Part shown: piece after piece, positions 1 through 7,100 of the stretch
How the letters are laid out: the number at the start of each line of letters is the position of its first letter
Position numbering within the stretch: position 1 is the first letter of the stretch
The notes under the pieces: generated by a model
Told to the model about the DNA's origin: nothing
What the model saw: the letters and a program-made list of their open reading frames with translations, nothing else
Databases searched by the model: none
Program-made: the position numbers and the translations under genes
Assembly (NCBI GenBank): GCA_022706625.1
Contig: JAKJCD010000054.1
Span: forward strand, 1 to 10,673
Direction of reading: 5' to 3'
Length of the DNA: 10,673 nt
Source of the DNA: Bacillota bacterium
GTDB lineage: Bacteria; Bacillota; Clostridia; Peptostreptococcales; Anaerovoracaceae

Positions 1-287
1 TAAAAATCGTCGGCGATGAACTTTACGAATCAAGGTGGCTGCTGCTGCAGATGCATAGAGATTTCATCCCCGTAAAAGGGCTGCCCCAGGATGTCCCGAA
101 TTTTATTGAGATCGATGTCAAAGATCTCGACCACGGCGACAACATCATAATAAAAGACATCGTCTTCCCGGCAGGCATTGTCCCGGAACTGGACGAAAAC
201 CAGCTTGTGATTTCCGTAAGCGAAGCTAAGATCCGTCAGCAGCCCAAGGAAGAAGAGGTCGAGGATACCGAGACTGCACAAGAGTAA
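1..287 (+). CDS. rplY: 50S ribosomal protein L25/general stress protein Ctc, 3' part
   Basis: The reading frame is open from base 3 and runs off the left edge, so only the last 94 residues are visible. The stretch IPVKGLPQDVPNFIEIDV, followed by a run like DLDHGDNIIIKDIVFPAGI, matches the C-terminal beta domain (TL5/Ctc type) of L25, the 5S rRNA-binding protein of the large subunit. The N-terminal 5S-binding domain lies outside the window. The protein ends in an acidic tail rich in Glu and Asp, common in long-form L25. The internal ATG at 51 is not the start, because family similarity continues upstream of it in the same frame. The call is from remembered family features. A terminator-like hairpin follows about 45 bases downstream. 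Confidence 0.85.
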   Translation, partial: KIVGDELYESRWLLLQMHRDFIPVKGLPQDVPNFIEIDVKDLDHGDNIIIKDIVFPAGIVPELDENQLVISVSEAKIRQQPKEEEVEDTETAQE

Positions 288-330
288 TGACCTACTTCTC
301 AGATTAATAAATGATCGGCAGAAGCCGTTT

Positions 331-390
331 AAAATACCACGAAGGTATGAACCCATCCTGTGAAAGGATGCACCTTTCTGTGGTATTTTT
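331..390 (+). terminator. Terminator-like hairpin in the leader of the ECF transporter gene; possible attenuator
   Basis: Bases 331-340 pair perfectly with 380-389 (10 bp). Inside this, 342-346 pair with 372-376 (5 bp) and 354-359 pair with 365-370 (6 bp, five-base loop 360-364). An asymmetric internal loop separates the last two helices (347-353 against the single base 371). The outer strand ends in a run of five T. This could end the L25 transcript. However, the GGAGG ribosome binding site of the next gene begins only three bases after the T run, leaving no room for a promoter between them. Transcription of the transporter gene must therefore pass through this element, which is why an attenuator or riboswitch role is plausible. 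I matched it to no known riboswitch class. Confidence 0.6.
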
Positions 391-392
391 AT

Positions 393-397
393 GGAGG
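393..397 (+). promoter_or_regulatory. Ribosome binding site that fixes the ECF S-component start
   Basis: GGAGG lies nine bases upstream of the ATG at 407. The same frame is open back to an ATG at 311, but that start has no good binding site and its extra 32 codons would run through the hairpin at 331-390. The site therefore supports 407. Confidence 0.8.
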
Positions 398-406
398 CGA
401 ATAGCT

Positions 407-979
407 ATGAGAAAAACTGTGAAAACATCGGTAACCGTTCCAACGACAAATTTGATCCTGGCAGGCCTGTTCCTGGCTCTCAGCCTGGCTCTTCCATTTT
501 TGACCGGTCAGATACCTCAATTGGGGAATAAACTGCTACCCATGCATATCCCGGTACTTCTTTGCGGCTTTTTATGCGGTCCCCGCCTTGGACTTCTTGT
601 CGGATTTACGGCTCCGCTGCTTAGGAGCTTTCTTTTCAGCATGCCGGTCATGTTCCCCATGGCCGTTTCAATGTCCCTTGAGCTGGCCGTTTACGGCTTC
701 GCTGCCGGCCTTCTTTATCAGTTTTTGCCCCATAAAAGCATTTCTGTTTATATTTCCCTTATAATATCAATGCTCTGCGGAAGGCTCGTTTGGGGGGCTG
801 TATCATATATTTTGTTCGGCATCGCCGGAACCGCATTCACGTGGCAGATTTTCACCGCCGGAGCATTCCTCAATGCGGTGCCCGGCATCATCATACAGAT
901 CATTCTCATACCGGTCATTGTACTTGCGATAGAAAGGCATGGTGTGCGCAGGCATGGAGCAAACAGAGAAATCGCATAA
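407..979 (+). CDS. ECF transporter S component (substrate-binding membrane subunit), possibly PanT-like
   Basis: This 190-residue, very hydrophobic protein has about six membrane segments (roughly 14-32, 47-70, 85-107, 112-140 and 150-176, some of them double). Size and layout fit the ECF_trnsprt family of vitamin-uptake S components. The first segment carries an AxxxA motif (A24-A28, in LFLALSLALP), which in this family contacts the EcfT subunit. The stretch LPFLTGQIPQLGNKLLPMHI resembles sequences annotated as pantothenate-type (PanT) S components; this is from memory, so the substrate is uncertain. No EcfA or EcfT gene is present, so it would share an energising module encoded elsewhere (group II). 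The start at 407 has GGAGG nine bases upstream. The 3' end overlaps the next gene, a kinase, suggesting coupled translation and a shared substrate pathway. Confidence 0.8.
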   Translation: MRKTVKTSVTVPTTNLILAGLFLALSLALPFLTGQIPQLGNKLLPMHIPVLLCGFLCGPRLGLLVGFTAPLLRSFLFSMPVMFPMAVSMSLELAVYGFAAGLLYQFLPHKSISVYISLIISMLCGRLVWGAVSYILFGIAGTAFTWQIFTAGAFLNAVPGIIIQIILIPVIVLAIERHGVRRHGANREIA

Positions 980-1547
980 AGTATTTTTTTTGATCGACGG
1001 TCTGTTACTGATCCCCGGTATAAAAATCATCGCCATAGACGGGAATGCAGCAGCCGGCAAAAGTTCACTGGCTTTGCGGATCGCCGAAAAATATGACTGC
1101 AATGTTTTTCATACGGATGACTTTTTTCTGCCTCCTGATAAAAAGACTGAGCAGCGGTTGAAGGAAGCCGGCGGGAATATGGACCGTGAACGATTAGCAG
1201 AAGAAGTTCTGGATAAAATCAGAAGGCACAGAACCTTCTCCTACAGAAGATATGATTGTAAACTCACTGCATTCCTTCCTCCGACCCTTGTCTCTCCAAA
1301 GAGGCTCAATATCGTTGAAGGTGTTTACAGCATGCATCCGGATCTTATCCGTTATTATGATTTGAAAATATTCCTTTCTCTGGATAAAGAGGAGCAAAGC
1401 CGGCGTATCCTGCATCGTAACAGTGCTCCGATGCACAAACGCTTCATTGAGGAGTGGATACCTCTTGAAGATCGCTATTTCGCCGAATTCAACATTAAAG
1501 CAGATTCCGATCTATGCATCGACTCCTTTGCTCCTGGGGATTTTTAG
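954..1547 (+). CDS. Uridine-kinase-like P-loop small-molecule kinase
   Basis: The protein has a Walker A loop GNAAAGKS about 30 residues from the N terminus, then an HTDDFFLPP motif, then GGNMDRERL, IVEGVYSMHP and ERWIPLE-like (EEWIPLEDRYF) motifs. This is the pattern of the uridine kinase/phosphoribulokinase-like P-loop family found as a stand-alone protein of about 200 residues in Clostridia. It is probably cytosolic and phosphorylates a nucleoside or other small hydroxylated metabolite; the true substrate cannot be read from sequence. The start is uncertain: ATG at 954 (198 codons with stop) or ATG at 939. Neither has a good ribosome binding site. Either start lies inside the end of the S-component gene (26 or 41 base overlap), which suggests translational coupling. 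Transport followed by phosphorylation would trap the substrate. Confidence 0.8.
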   Translation: MEQTEKSHKVFFLIDGLLLIPGIKIIAIDGNAAAGKSSLALRIAEKYDCNVFHTDDFFLPPDKKTEQRLKEAGGNMDRERLAEEVLDKIRRHRTFSYRRYDCKLTAFLPPTLVSPKRLNIVEGVYSMHPDLIRYYDLKIFLSLDKEEQSRRILHRNSAPMHKRFIEEWIPLEDRYFAEFNIKADSDLCIDSFAPGDF

Positions 1548-1554
1548 TTATATC

Positions 1555-1583
1555 TTTTCACAGCGTCTTCCGTCTGTTATAGT
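1555..1583 (+). promoter_or_regulatory. Candidate sigma-A promoter for the DUF3842 unit
   Basis: TTTTCA (1555-1560), a 17-base spacer and TATAGT (1578-1583) make a reasonable vegetative promoter in the 119-base gap between the kinase and the DUF3842 gene. Transcription would start near 1590, giving a leader of about 75 bases. A second TATAAT at 1646-1651 lacks a properly spaced -35 box. Judged by eye only. Confidence 0.4.
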
Positions 1584-1666
1584 AAAGCCATGATCCGGTC
1601 TGACGTACAGCTCGTTATTTGATGGAATAATAGGATGAAACAGAATATAATTAAGGGTGAGATAAA

Positions 1667-2101
1667 ATGAGGATCGCTGTTATTGACGGACAGGGAGGAG
1701 GGATAGGCAAAGCTATAATAGAGAAGCTTAAGGCTGCCGGCTTGCATGATGCGACTATCCTGGCTCTTGGAACGAACTCCGCCGCTACCGCACAGATGAA
1801 GAGGGCCGGTGCCGACGAAGGCGCTACCGGAGAGAATGCAATAGTTTGCAATGCTGATAAAGTGGATATCATAATGGGTGTCATTGCTATACTTAATGCT
1901 AATGCCATGTTGGGAGAACTCTCTCCCGCAATGACCGCCGCCATAGGAGCAAGCCGTGCCATAAAAATCCTGCTCCCTGTCAATCGCTGCGGCATTAAGG
2001 TAGTAGGTTTAAAGGAACTGAACCTCACAGCTTACATCGACGAGGCAGTGGAGTCCGTAAAGTCCGTTATAAAAGCAGAACAGCTGCAAGACCAAAAATA
2101 A
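1667..2101 (+). CDS. DUF3842 family protein
   Basis: This 144-residue protein opens with MRIAVIDGQGGGIGKAII, a short beta strand followed by a glycine-rich turn and helix that resembles a dinucleotide-binding start. It continues with ALGTNSAAT, AGADEGATGENAIVCN, MLGELSPAM and ILLPVNRCGIKVVG. I recognise this pattern as the DUF3842 family of Clostridia, whose function is unknown to me. Length and motifs look complete. ATG at 1667 has AAGGGTGAG (1653-1661) five bases upstream. No signal peptide or membrane segment is visible, so it is likely cytosolic. The next gene starts 16 bases downstream, so the two are probably co-transcribed. A nucleotide-binding role is only suggested by the N-terminal glycine turn. 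Confidence 0.8.
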   Translation: MRIAVIDGQGGGIGKAIIEKLKAAGLHDATILALGTNSAATAQMKRAGADEGATGENAIVCNADKVDIIMGVIAILNANAMLGELSPAMTAAIGASRAIKILLPVNRCGIKVVGLKELNLTAYIDEAVESVKSVIKAEQLQDQK

Positions 2102-2103
2102 TG

Positions 2104-2111
2104 AGAGGAAG
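2104..2111 (+). promoter_or_regulatory. Ribosome binding site supporting a TTG start at 2118
   Basis: AGAGGAAG ends six bases before the TTG at 2118, with its GAGG core nine bases away. The nearby ATG at 2101 opens a frame that stops after eight codons, so the TTG is the best start. Confidence 0.65.
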
Positions 2112-2117
2112 ATTTCT

Positions 2118-2576
2118 TTGGATATAATCAAAAAAACCGCTATTATAGGCGGCGCTGTCGTCGGAGGACTGATTGGCGGGGCCGTCTCAATAGCAGGCCA
2201 CCTGGCCAAAAACAAGTTCGTGGATGAATTGGGCGGTAATATCGTCGATTCCGCCATACTTACAGGATCCATTGCCGGGCAGATCGCCAGCGGCGCTGCC
2301 GATGTAGTGGCAGGCAGTATCAAAAAAGAACCGGAAAACATTATTAACGGCAAAGAAGACCTTAAGGCAGGCGGCTTCAGGATCGTAAGAAATTATGTCA
2401 ACAATGCCAGACTCATCATCGGTAACAGCGGAGAAATAGTAAAAGGTGCAAAAGCCGGAGACATTAAAAGGGTTTTAAACGGAGCCAAAACTTTGGGCAA
2501 AATAGCTGCGATCGGAGCTATTACCGTAGGTGCAATAAAAATTGATCCAGACAAAAGTGATTCAAAAAACATCTGA
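2118..2576 (+). CDS. Unrecognised glycine-rich hydrophobic protein with a glycine-zipper-like N terminus
   Basis: I do not assign this 152-residue protein to a named family. After a short basic start (MDIIKK) comes a glycine-spaced hydrophobic segment, residues 8-27, containing GGAVVGGLIGGAVSIAG, which resembles a glycine zipper. A small-residue-rich middle (about 38-68, with SAILTGSIAGQIASGAADVV) and a second hydrophobic stretch (127-141, KIAAIGAITVGAIKI) follow. The region between is polar and lysine-rich, and the tail is charged. Membrane association is likely; the topology is unclear. It starts at TTG 2118, 16 bases after the DUF3842 gene, and is probably co-transcribed with it. Its last 15 bases overlap the end of the opposing GH18 gene. 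Confidence 0.65.
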   Translation: MDIIKKTAIIGGAVVGGLIGGAVSIAGHLAKNKFVDELGGNIVDSAILTGSIAGQIASGAADVVAGSIKKEPENIINGKEDLKAGGFRIVRNYVNNARLIIGNSGEIVKGAKAGDIKRVLNGAKTLGKIAAIGAITVGAIKIDPDKSDSKNI

Positions 2577-3554
2577 GGGACTGCCGAGCTTCCTCACGCC
2601 GAACATTGAATGCAAGACCTCCCAGTTCCCGGGGAAATAATCCATAAGGTTCCAATAGCTGACCCCCGCCAATCCGTACTCGGCTACAAGGTTAAGCTTG
2701 GCACGAATGCTCGCCTCGTTTTCAAACCACACCTCATGTTCTCTTCCCGAAGCATCAAAATATCGATAAAAAGGAGCTTGGGCTACCTGGTCATACTGAA
2801 TTTCTGCTCCAACACGGGCTGCCCTTTCCACCGCTTCGGTGTTGGATATTTTTTCTGCCACTGACTCTCCCTGAACGAATGGCAAAGTCCAATCGTATCC
2901 GTAGTTTGGGATCCCCATGAGTATTTTTGAAGGCGGGATTTGTGTCACTCCAAAGTCCAATACCTTCCTCACCAGATTAACCGGTGCTACCGCCATGGGA
3001 GGGCCGAACATATAGCCCCATTCGTAAGTCATGAGCAGCGTAAGATTAGCTGCCTGCCCCATCAGAGCATAGTCATGCCCTTCGTATAGAAGGCCCGGCT
3101 GCTCCGCATAAGTTTTGGGAGCCAATGCCACAGCCACCATGTATCCCAAAGGGTTGAGGCGCTGAGCGGTCTCGCCGACAAATGAAGCGTAAGCCTCTCT
3201 ATCCTTGGGAAAAAGGAACTCAAAATCAAAATCCACACCTCCGAGGCCCTTTGTTTGTATATTTTTCAGGATGTTTTCTATGAGCTTTGCTCTGGTCTCC
3301 GGATTATTCAAAACAAGGCCGGCAAGTCCGCTGTCGAAGGTCCCTTCCTTATTCATGGCGGCGATCACCATGAGCGGCACAACCCCATTGGCTTTTGCAG
3401 GTCCGATCAGAGCCTCGTCATTCAGCTGGACCAGTTCCCCTTCTGCCGTGATCCCGTAAGTAAACATTGAAAGCATCGATAAATTAGGCAGAGTAGCCCA
3501 AAGCACCTGCGGACCGACAAAAGGATACATATAACCGTTAACCAGTATATCCAT
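2562..3554 (-). CDS. Glycoside hydrolase family 18 protein, SleL/YaaH-like catalytic domain without LysM repeats
   Basis: The 330-residue protein is almost only a GH18 barrel. It has a VNGYMYPF start, GGVDFDFEFL (residues 106-114) with the DxDxE catalytic signature and Glu112 as predicted acid/base, MTYEWGY (175-181), GIPNYGYDW (214-222) and SYWNL (299-303). The FPKDREAY run after the catalytic Glu resembles the PPEDRENY of spore cortex-lytic N-acetylglucosaminidases (SleL/YaaH). Those enzymes usually carry N-terminal LysM domains; here there are none, and no signal peptide, so action inside the mother cell or forespore is plausible but inferred. The frame is open to 3623. I chose ATG 3554 because GGGGGGTG lies just upstream and family similarity begins there. 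It follows the sigma factor gene by 40 bases and is probably co-transcribed. Confidence 0.85.
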   Translation of the reverse strand: MDILVNGYMYPFVGPQVLWATLPNLSMLSMFTYGITAEGELVQLNDEALIGPAKANGVVPLMVIAAMNKEGTFDSGLAGLVLNNPETRAKLIENILKNIQTKGLGGVDFDFEFLFPKDREAYASFVGETAQRLNPLGYMVAVALAPKTYAEQPGLLYEGHDYALMGQAANLTLLMTYEWGYMFGPPMAVAPVNLVRKVLDFGVTQIPPSKILMGIPNYGYDWTLPFVQGESVAEKISNTEAVERAARVGAEIQYDQVAQAPFYRYFDASGREHEVWFENEASIRAKLNLVAEYGLAGVSYWNLMDYFPGNWEVLHSMFGVRKLGSPSDVF

Positions 3555-3559
3555 ATTTA

Positions 3560-3567
3560 CACCCCCC
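3560..3567 (-). promoter_or_regulatory. Ribosome binding site that fixes the GH18 start
   Basis: On the minus strand GGGGGGTG lies five bases before ATG 3554. Alternative upstream ATGs up to 3623 would overlap the end of the sigma factor gene and add 23 residues with no family similarity that I can see. Confidence 0.65.
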
Positions 3568-3594
3568 AATGAAATATATGTGGAGCATATTATC

Positions 3595-4116
3595 CTATTC
3601 GCCTTTTCTGAGAAGCTTTTCAAGCACTTTAAGGGCCCTCCGATGTCTGGATACTATAGTGTTATAATTTGAATTTGTTATTTTTGCTACATCTCTTAAA
3701 GATTGGCCGTAATAATAACGAAGAAGGATGACGCGCTTATACTCCGCAGCAAGGAGCGCAATAGCTGCAAGCACCGTGCGGCGCTCTTCATTTCTTAAAA
3801 GGCGCTTCAAGCCATCTTCCTCTAAAAAAGGGATGTCACAACAGATCTCCGGTATAGGAACAACTCTCTCATTGGGTCTGTTTTTCTTGTAATAATCGTA
3901 TAGTTTATTTTTTGCCGTAGAAAGGAGCGCATGTTTTATATTTGAATATTCCCTAATGCGGTGGATCTTCTCCCAGGCTGTTGCCATAGTCTCTTGGGCG
4001 ATATCCCGGACAAGCAGATGATCATTTGTGACAGTCCTCAGAAATTTACAAAGATACTCGTAATGAGCATGCACTTCTTCCTCAAAAAACCTGCGATATT
4101 GGTTTCGAGAGTCCAT
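3595..4116 (-). CDS. ECF-type (group IV) RNA polymerase sigma factor
   Basis: This 173-residue protein has the two-domain layout of ECF sigma factors. Region 2 covers about residues 13-80, with DIAQETMATAWEKIHRIREY (core and -10 binding) and AKNKLYDYYKKNRP. A linker follows, and region 4 covers about 112-170, with VILLRYYYGQSLRDVAKI and the recognition helix around NTIVSRHRRALKVL. It would direct RNA polymerase to a small alternative regulon. The start is well supported: AGGAGGT (4121-4127) lies just before ATG 4116. It is 44 bases downstream of polC and 40 bases upstream of the GH18 gene, in the same direction. No anti-sigma gene with a membrane segment or zinc-binding motif lies beside it, which is unusual for this class. 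Target promoters are unknown. Confidence 0.9.
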   Translation of the reverse strand: MDSRNQYRRFFEEEVHAHYEYLCKFLRTVTNDHLLVRDIAQETMATAWEKIHRIREYSNIKHALLSTAKNKLYDYYKKNRPNERVVPIPEICCDIPFLEEDGLKRLLRNEERRTVLAAIALLAAEYKRVILLRYYYGQSLRDVAKITNSNYNTIVSRHRRALKVLEKLLRKGE

Positions 4117-4160
4117 AGGAACCTCCTATAATCGCTTACTCCGGTCAAATCCAATCAACC

Positions 4161-7100
4161 CTAAAACAAAGTCATTTGATTTGATTCGGGCAGGTCTCCC
4201 AAGACCCCCATATTTTTAAGAGCTGCAACGACCGTCTTATTCAGTTTTGCCTTTGCGCATAGATCGTCGACAGACAATATCTGCCCTACTGCCATTGCCT
4301 CTTTTAGATTGAAGGCGGCAGTATCCCCGACCCCCGGAATGGCTCGATAAGGAAGCATCACTTTACCGTCTTTTACCATAAATCTTAAAGCTTCCGATTC
4401 TATAAGATTTACCCCCGAGAATCCAAAACCTCTTGCCAGCATTTCAAAGGCAACTTCAAGAACAGTCAACTCATCCTCTTCCTTTTGTGTAGTGCTCTTA
4501 CCTTTCTCGGTTATTTCCTTGATCCTTGCCCATATCCTGTCTTTGCCGGCTAAAATAACATCCGAATTGAAATCGGCAACTTTAATGGTAAAAAAGGCCG
4601 CGTAGAAGGCCAAGGGATGATAAACTTTATAATATGCTATCCGGTATGACATAATCACATAAGCTACAGCATGGGCTTTCGGGAACATATATCCGATTTT
4701 TTGGCACGATTCGATATACCATTTAGGTACCTGATGTTCCTCCATGATTTTAGCTTCCTCGTCAGTGATCCCATATCCTTTCCTGACACTTTCCATTATC
4801 TTGAAAGCATTTTTTGCCGGCAATCCTTTTGCTATGAGGCCGTTCATAATATCGTCCCTTGTGCATATGACTTCCTGAATAGCCGCTTCTCCGCTTCGAA
4901 TCACATTTTGCGCATTATTTATCCATACATCGGTCCCGTGAGAAAGCCCGGATATTCGGATCAGATCGGAGAAGTAAGAAGGTCTTATATCATCCAGCAT
5001 CTGACGCACAAACCGTGTGCCGAACTCGGGAATCCCGTAAGTTCCATGGGACAAGGGATAGTTTTCGATCTTTATATCCAACTCTTCTGTTCCGTTAAAG
5101 ATCCCGTCTACTCTTTTATCTTTAAGAGGAATGCCGAGAGGGGCTAATCCGGTAATATCCTCAAGCATCCGCAGCATCGATGGCACATCGTGGCCAAGAA
5201 TATCCAGTTTTAAAAGGTTCTTGTCAATGGAATGGTAATCAAAATGGGTGGTGATGGTTTTTGAGTCCATATCGTTTGCTGGTCTCTGAACAGGGCAGAA
5301 CTCATAAATTTCATGCCCTCTTGGCAATATGATGATCCCGCCCGGATGTTGTCCTGTGGTCCTTCTGACTCCGGTGCATTTTAGTGTAAGCCTCTCTGTT
5401 TCCCACTTGCTGACTTGCTGCTGTTTTTCTTCATAGTATTTTTTCACAAAGCCGTAAGCTGTCTTTTGCGCTATTTTGCTGATCGTCCCTACGCGAAAAA
5501 CATTTTCTTCTCCAAATATTTCTTCTACGTATTTATGGGCTGCTGCTTGGAACTCTCCTGCGAAATTCAGATCGATATCCGGTTCTTTATCGCCTTCAAA
5601 GCCTAAAAAGGTTTCAAAGGGTATGTTAAAACCATCTTTGCGATAGATTCCTCCGCACTTTGGGCAGCTTTTATCAGGAAGGTCAACCCCGCAGTCATAT
5701 TTGCCTGCGGTCACAAATTCGCAGTTTCTGCATTCCGGATTCTCACAGATGTAATGTGGGGGCAGAGGGTTTACTTCCGTTATCCCCGCCATAGTAGCTG
5801 CAAATGATGACCCTACGGAGCCTCTTGATCCGACGATATACCCGGCATCGAGAGAATGTTCTACCAGAAGCTCCGCAGAAATGTACAAAACAGCATAGCC
5901 GTTGCTGATGATTGAATTAAGCTCCTTCTCCAACCGATCGCTCACTTCTTTAGGAAGCGGATTTCCATAAATGCTTATAGCTCGGTCCAGACATGTTTTT
6001 CTCAATCTCTCATCGGCATTGGGGATCTCCGGACGCAAGCTTCCGTCGGGCACCGGTGCCATTTTCTCTATAGATGCCGCTATGCTGTTCGGATTCTCGA
6101 TCACTACCCTTGCTGCAACTTCTTCACCCAGATAGGAAAACTCCTTCAGCATTTCTTGGGTGGTTCGAAAATAGAGCCCTTCTCCCTTTTCGGCATCCTT
6201 ATATCCTTGTCCTGCCATTAGGATCCTTCTAAAAAGAGCATCACTGTCTTTAATGTAATGAACATCACAGGTTGCCGCCACCGGTTTGCCGTACCTTTCC
6301 CCCAACTTGACGATCTTTTGATTGAACTCTTTTAGCTCATCCTCGCCGGCGACCCTTCCTTCATCTATTAAAAACCGGTTGTTTTGCAGTGGCTGAATCT
6401 CCAGATAATCGTAAAGTTCCAGCATTTTTTTAAATTGTTCTTCTGTATAGCCTTTCAATATCCCCTGAAACACCTCTCCTGCTTCGCAGGCGGAGCCTAT
6501 GATCAACCCTGCTCTCATTGTGCGAAGCAACGATTTGGGGATCCTGGGTTTACGGTAAAAATGATCCAGGTGCGATTGAGAAACCAGCTTGTAAAGGTTT
6601 TTTAGTCCTTTTTTGTCTTTAGCTAATAAAATGATATGATAACTTTGAGTGGTTTTGGGGTCTAAACCTTTTTCAGCAGAAATCGCACCTTCGGGGATTT
6701 GCTCGTCATCGGCCAGATAAGCTTCAAGACCATAGATGATCTTTATATCGAGTTTCTTCTCCTTTATATACTTCGCTGCATCGGGAAAAGCCTGCACCAC
6801 TCCATGATCGGTTATGGCGATGGCCTTATGCCCGAAATTTGCAGCCGTGTCGATCAGTTCCTGAATATCGGCAAGCCCATCCATCGCACTCATCTTGGTA
6901 TGGGCATGGAGTTCCACCCTCCTATCCTCCGCCTTGTCTTCACAAAGAGCCGCATCTATTTTCTCAATATCCCTGGCCTTGATCACATCCGCCCCTTCAA
7001 AGCTGTCGTAGGATAGAGTGCCGCGCACTTTAATGAAGTCTCCTTCATTAAGGATCGCATCCATTTGCTCCCACTTCTTGCCGCTCACAAATACTTTGAC

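Noticed and set aside
311..406. Longer ECF S-component start at 311
   Set aside because: No ribosome binding site, the added residues are unlike the family, and they would be translated through the terminator-like hairpin.
1619..1651. Promoter TTGATG with TATAAT before the DUF3842 gene
   Set aside because: The spacer is 21 bases, too long for a normal sigma-A promoter, and the -10 box would almost abut the ribosome binding site.
1651..2028. Open frame of 125 codons on the minus strand opposite the DUF3842 gene
   Set aside because: It mirrors a clear family member on the plus strand and has no recognisable motifs or ribosome binding site.
4671..5147. Plus-strand open frame of 158 codons inside polC
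   Set aside because: It lies antisense to conserved polymerase motifs and its translation resembles no protein family I know.
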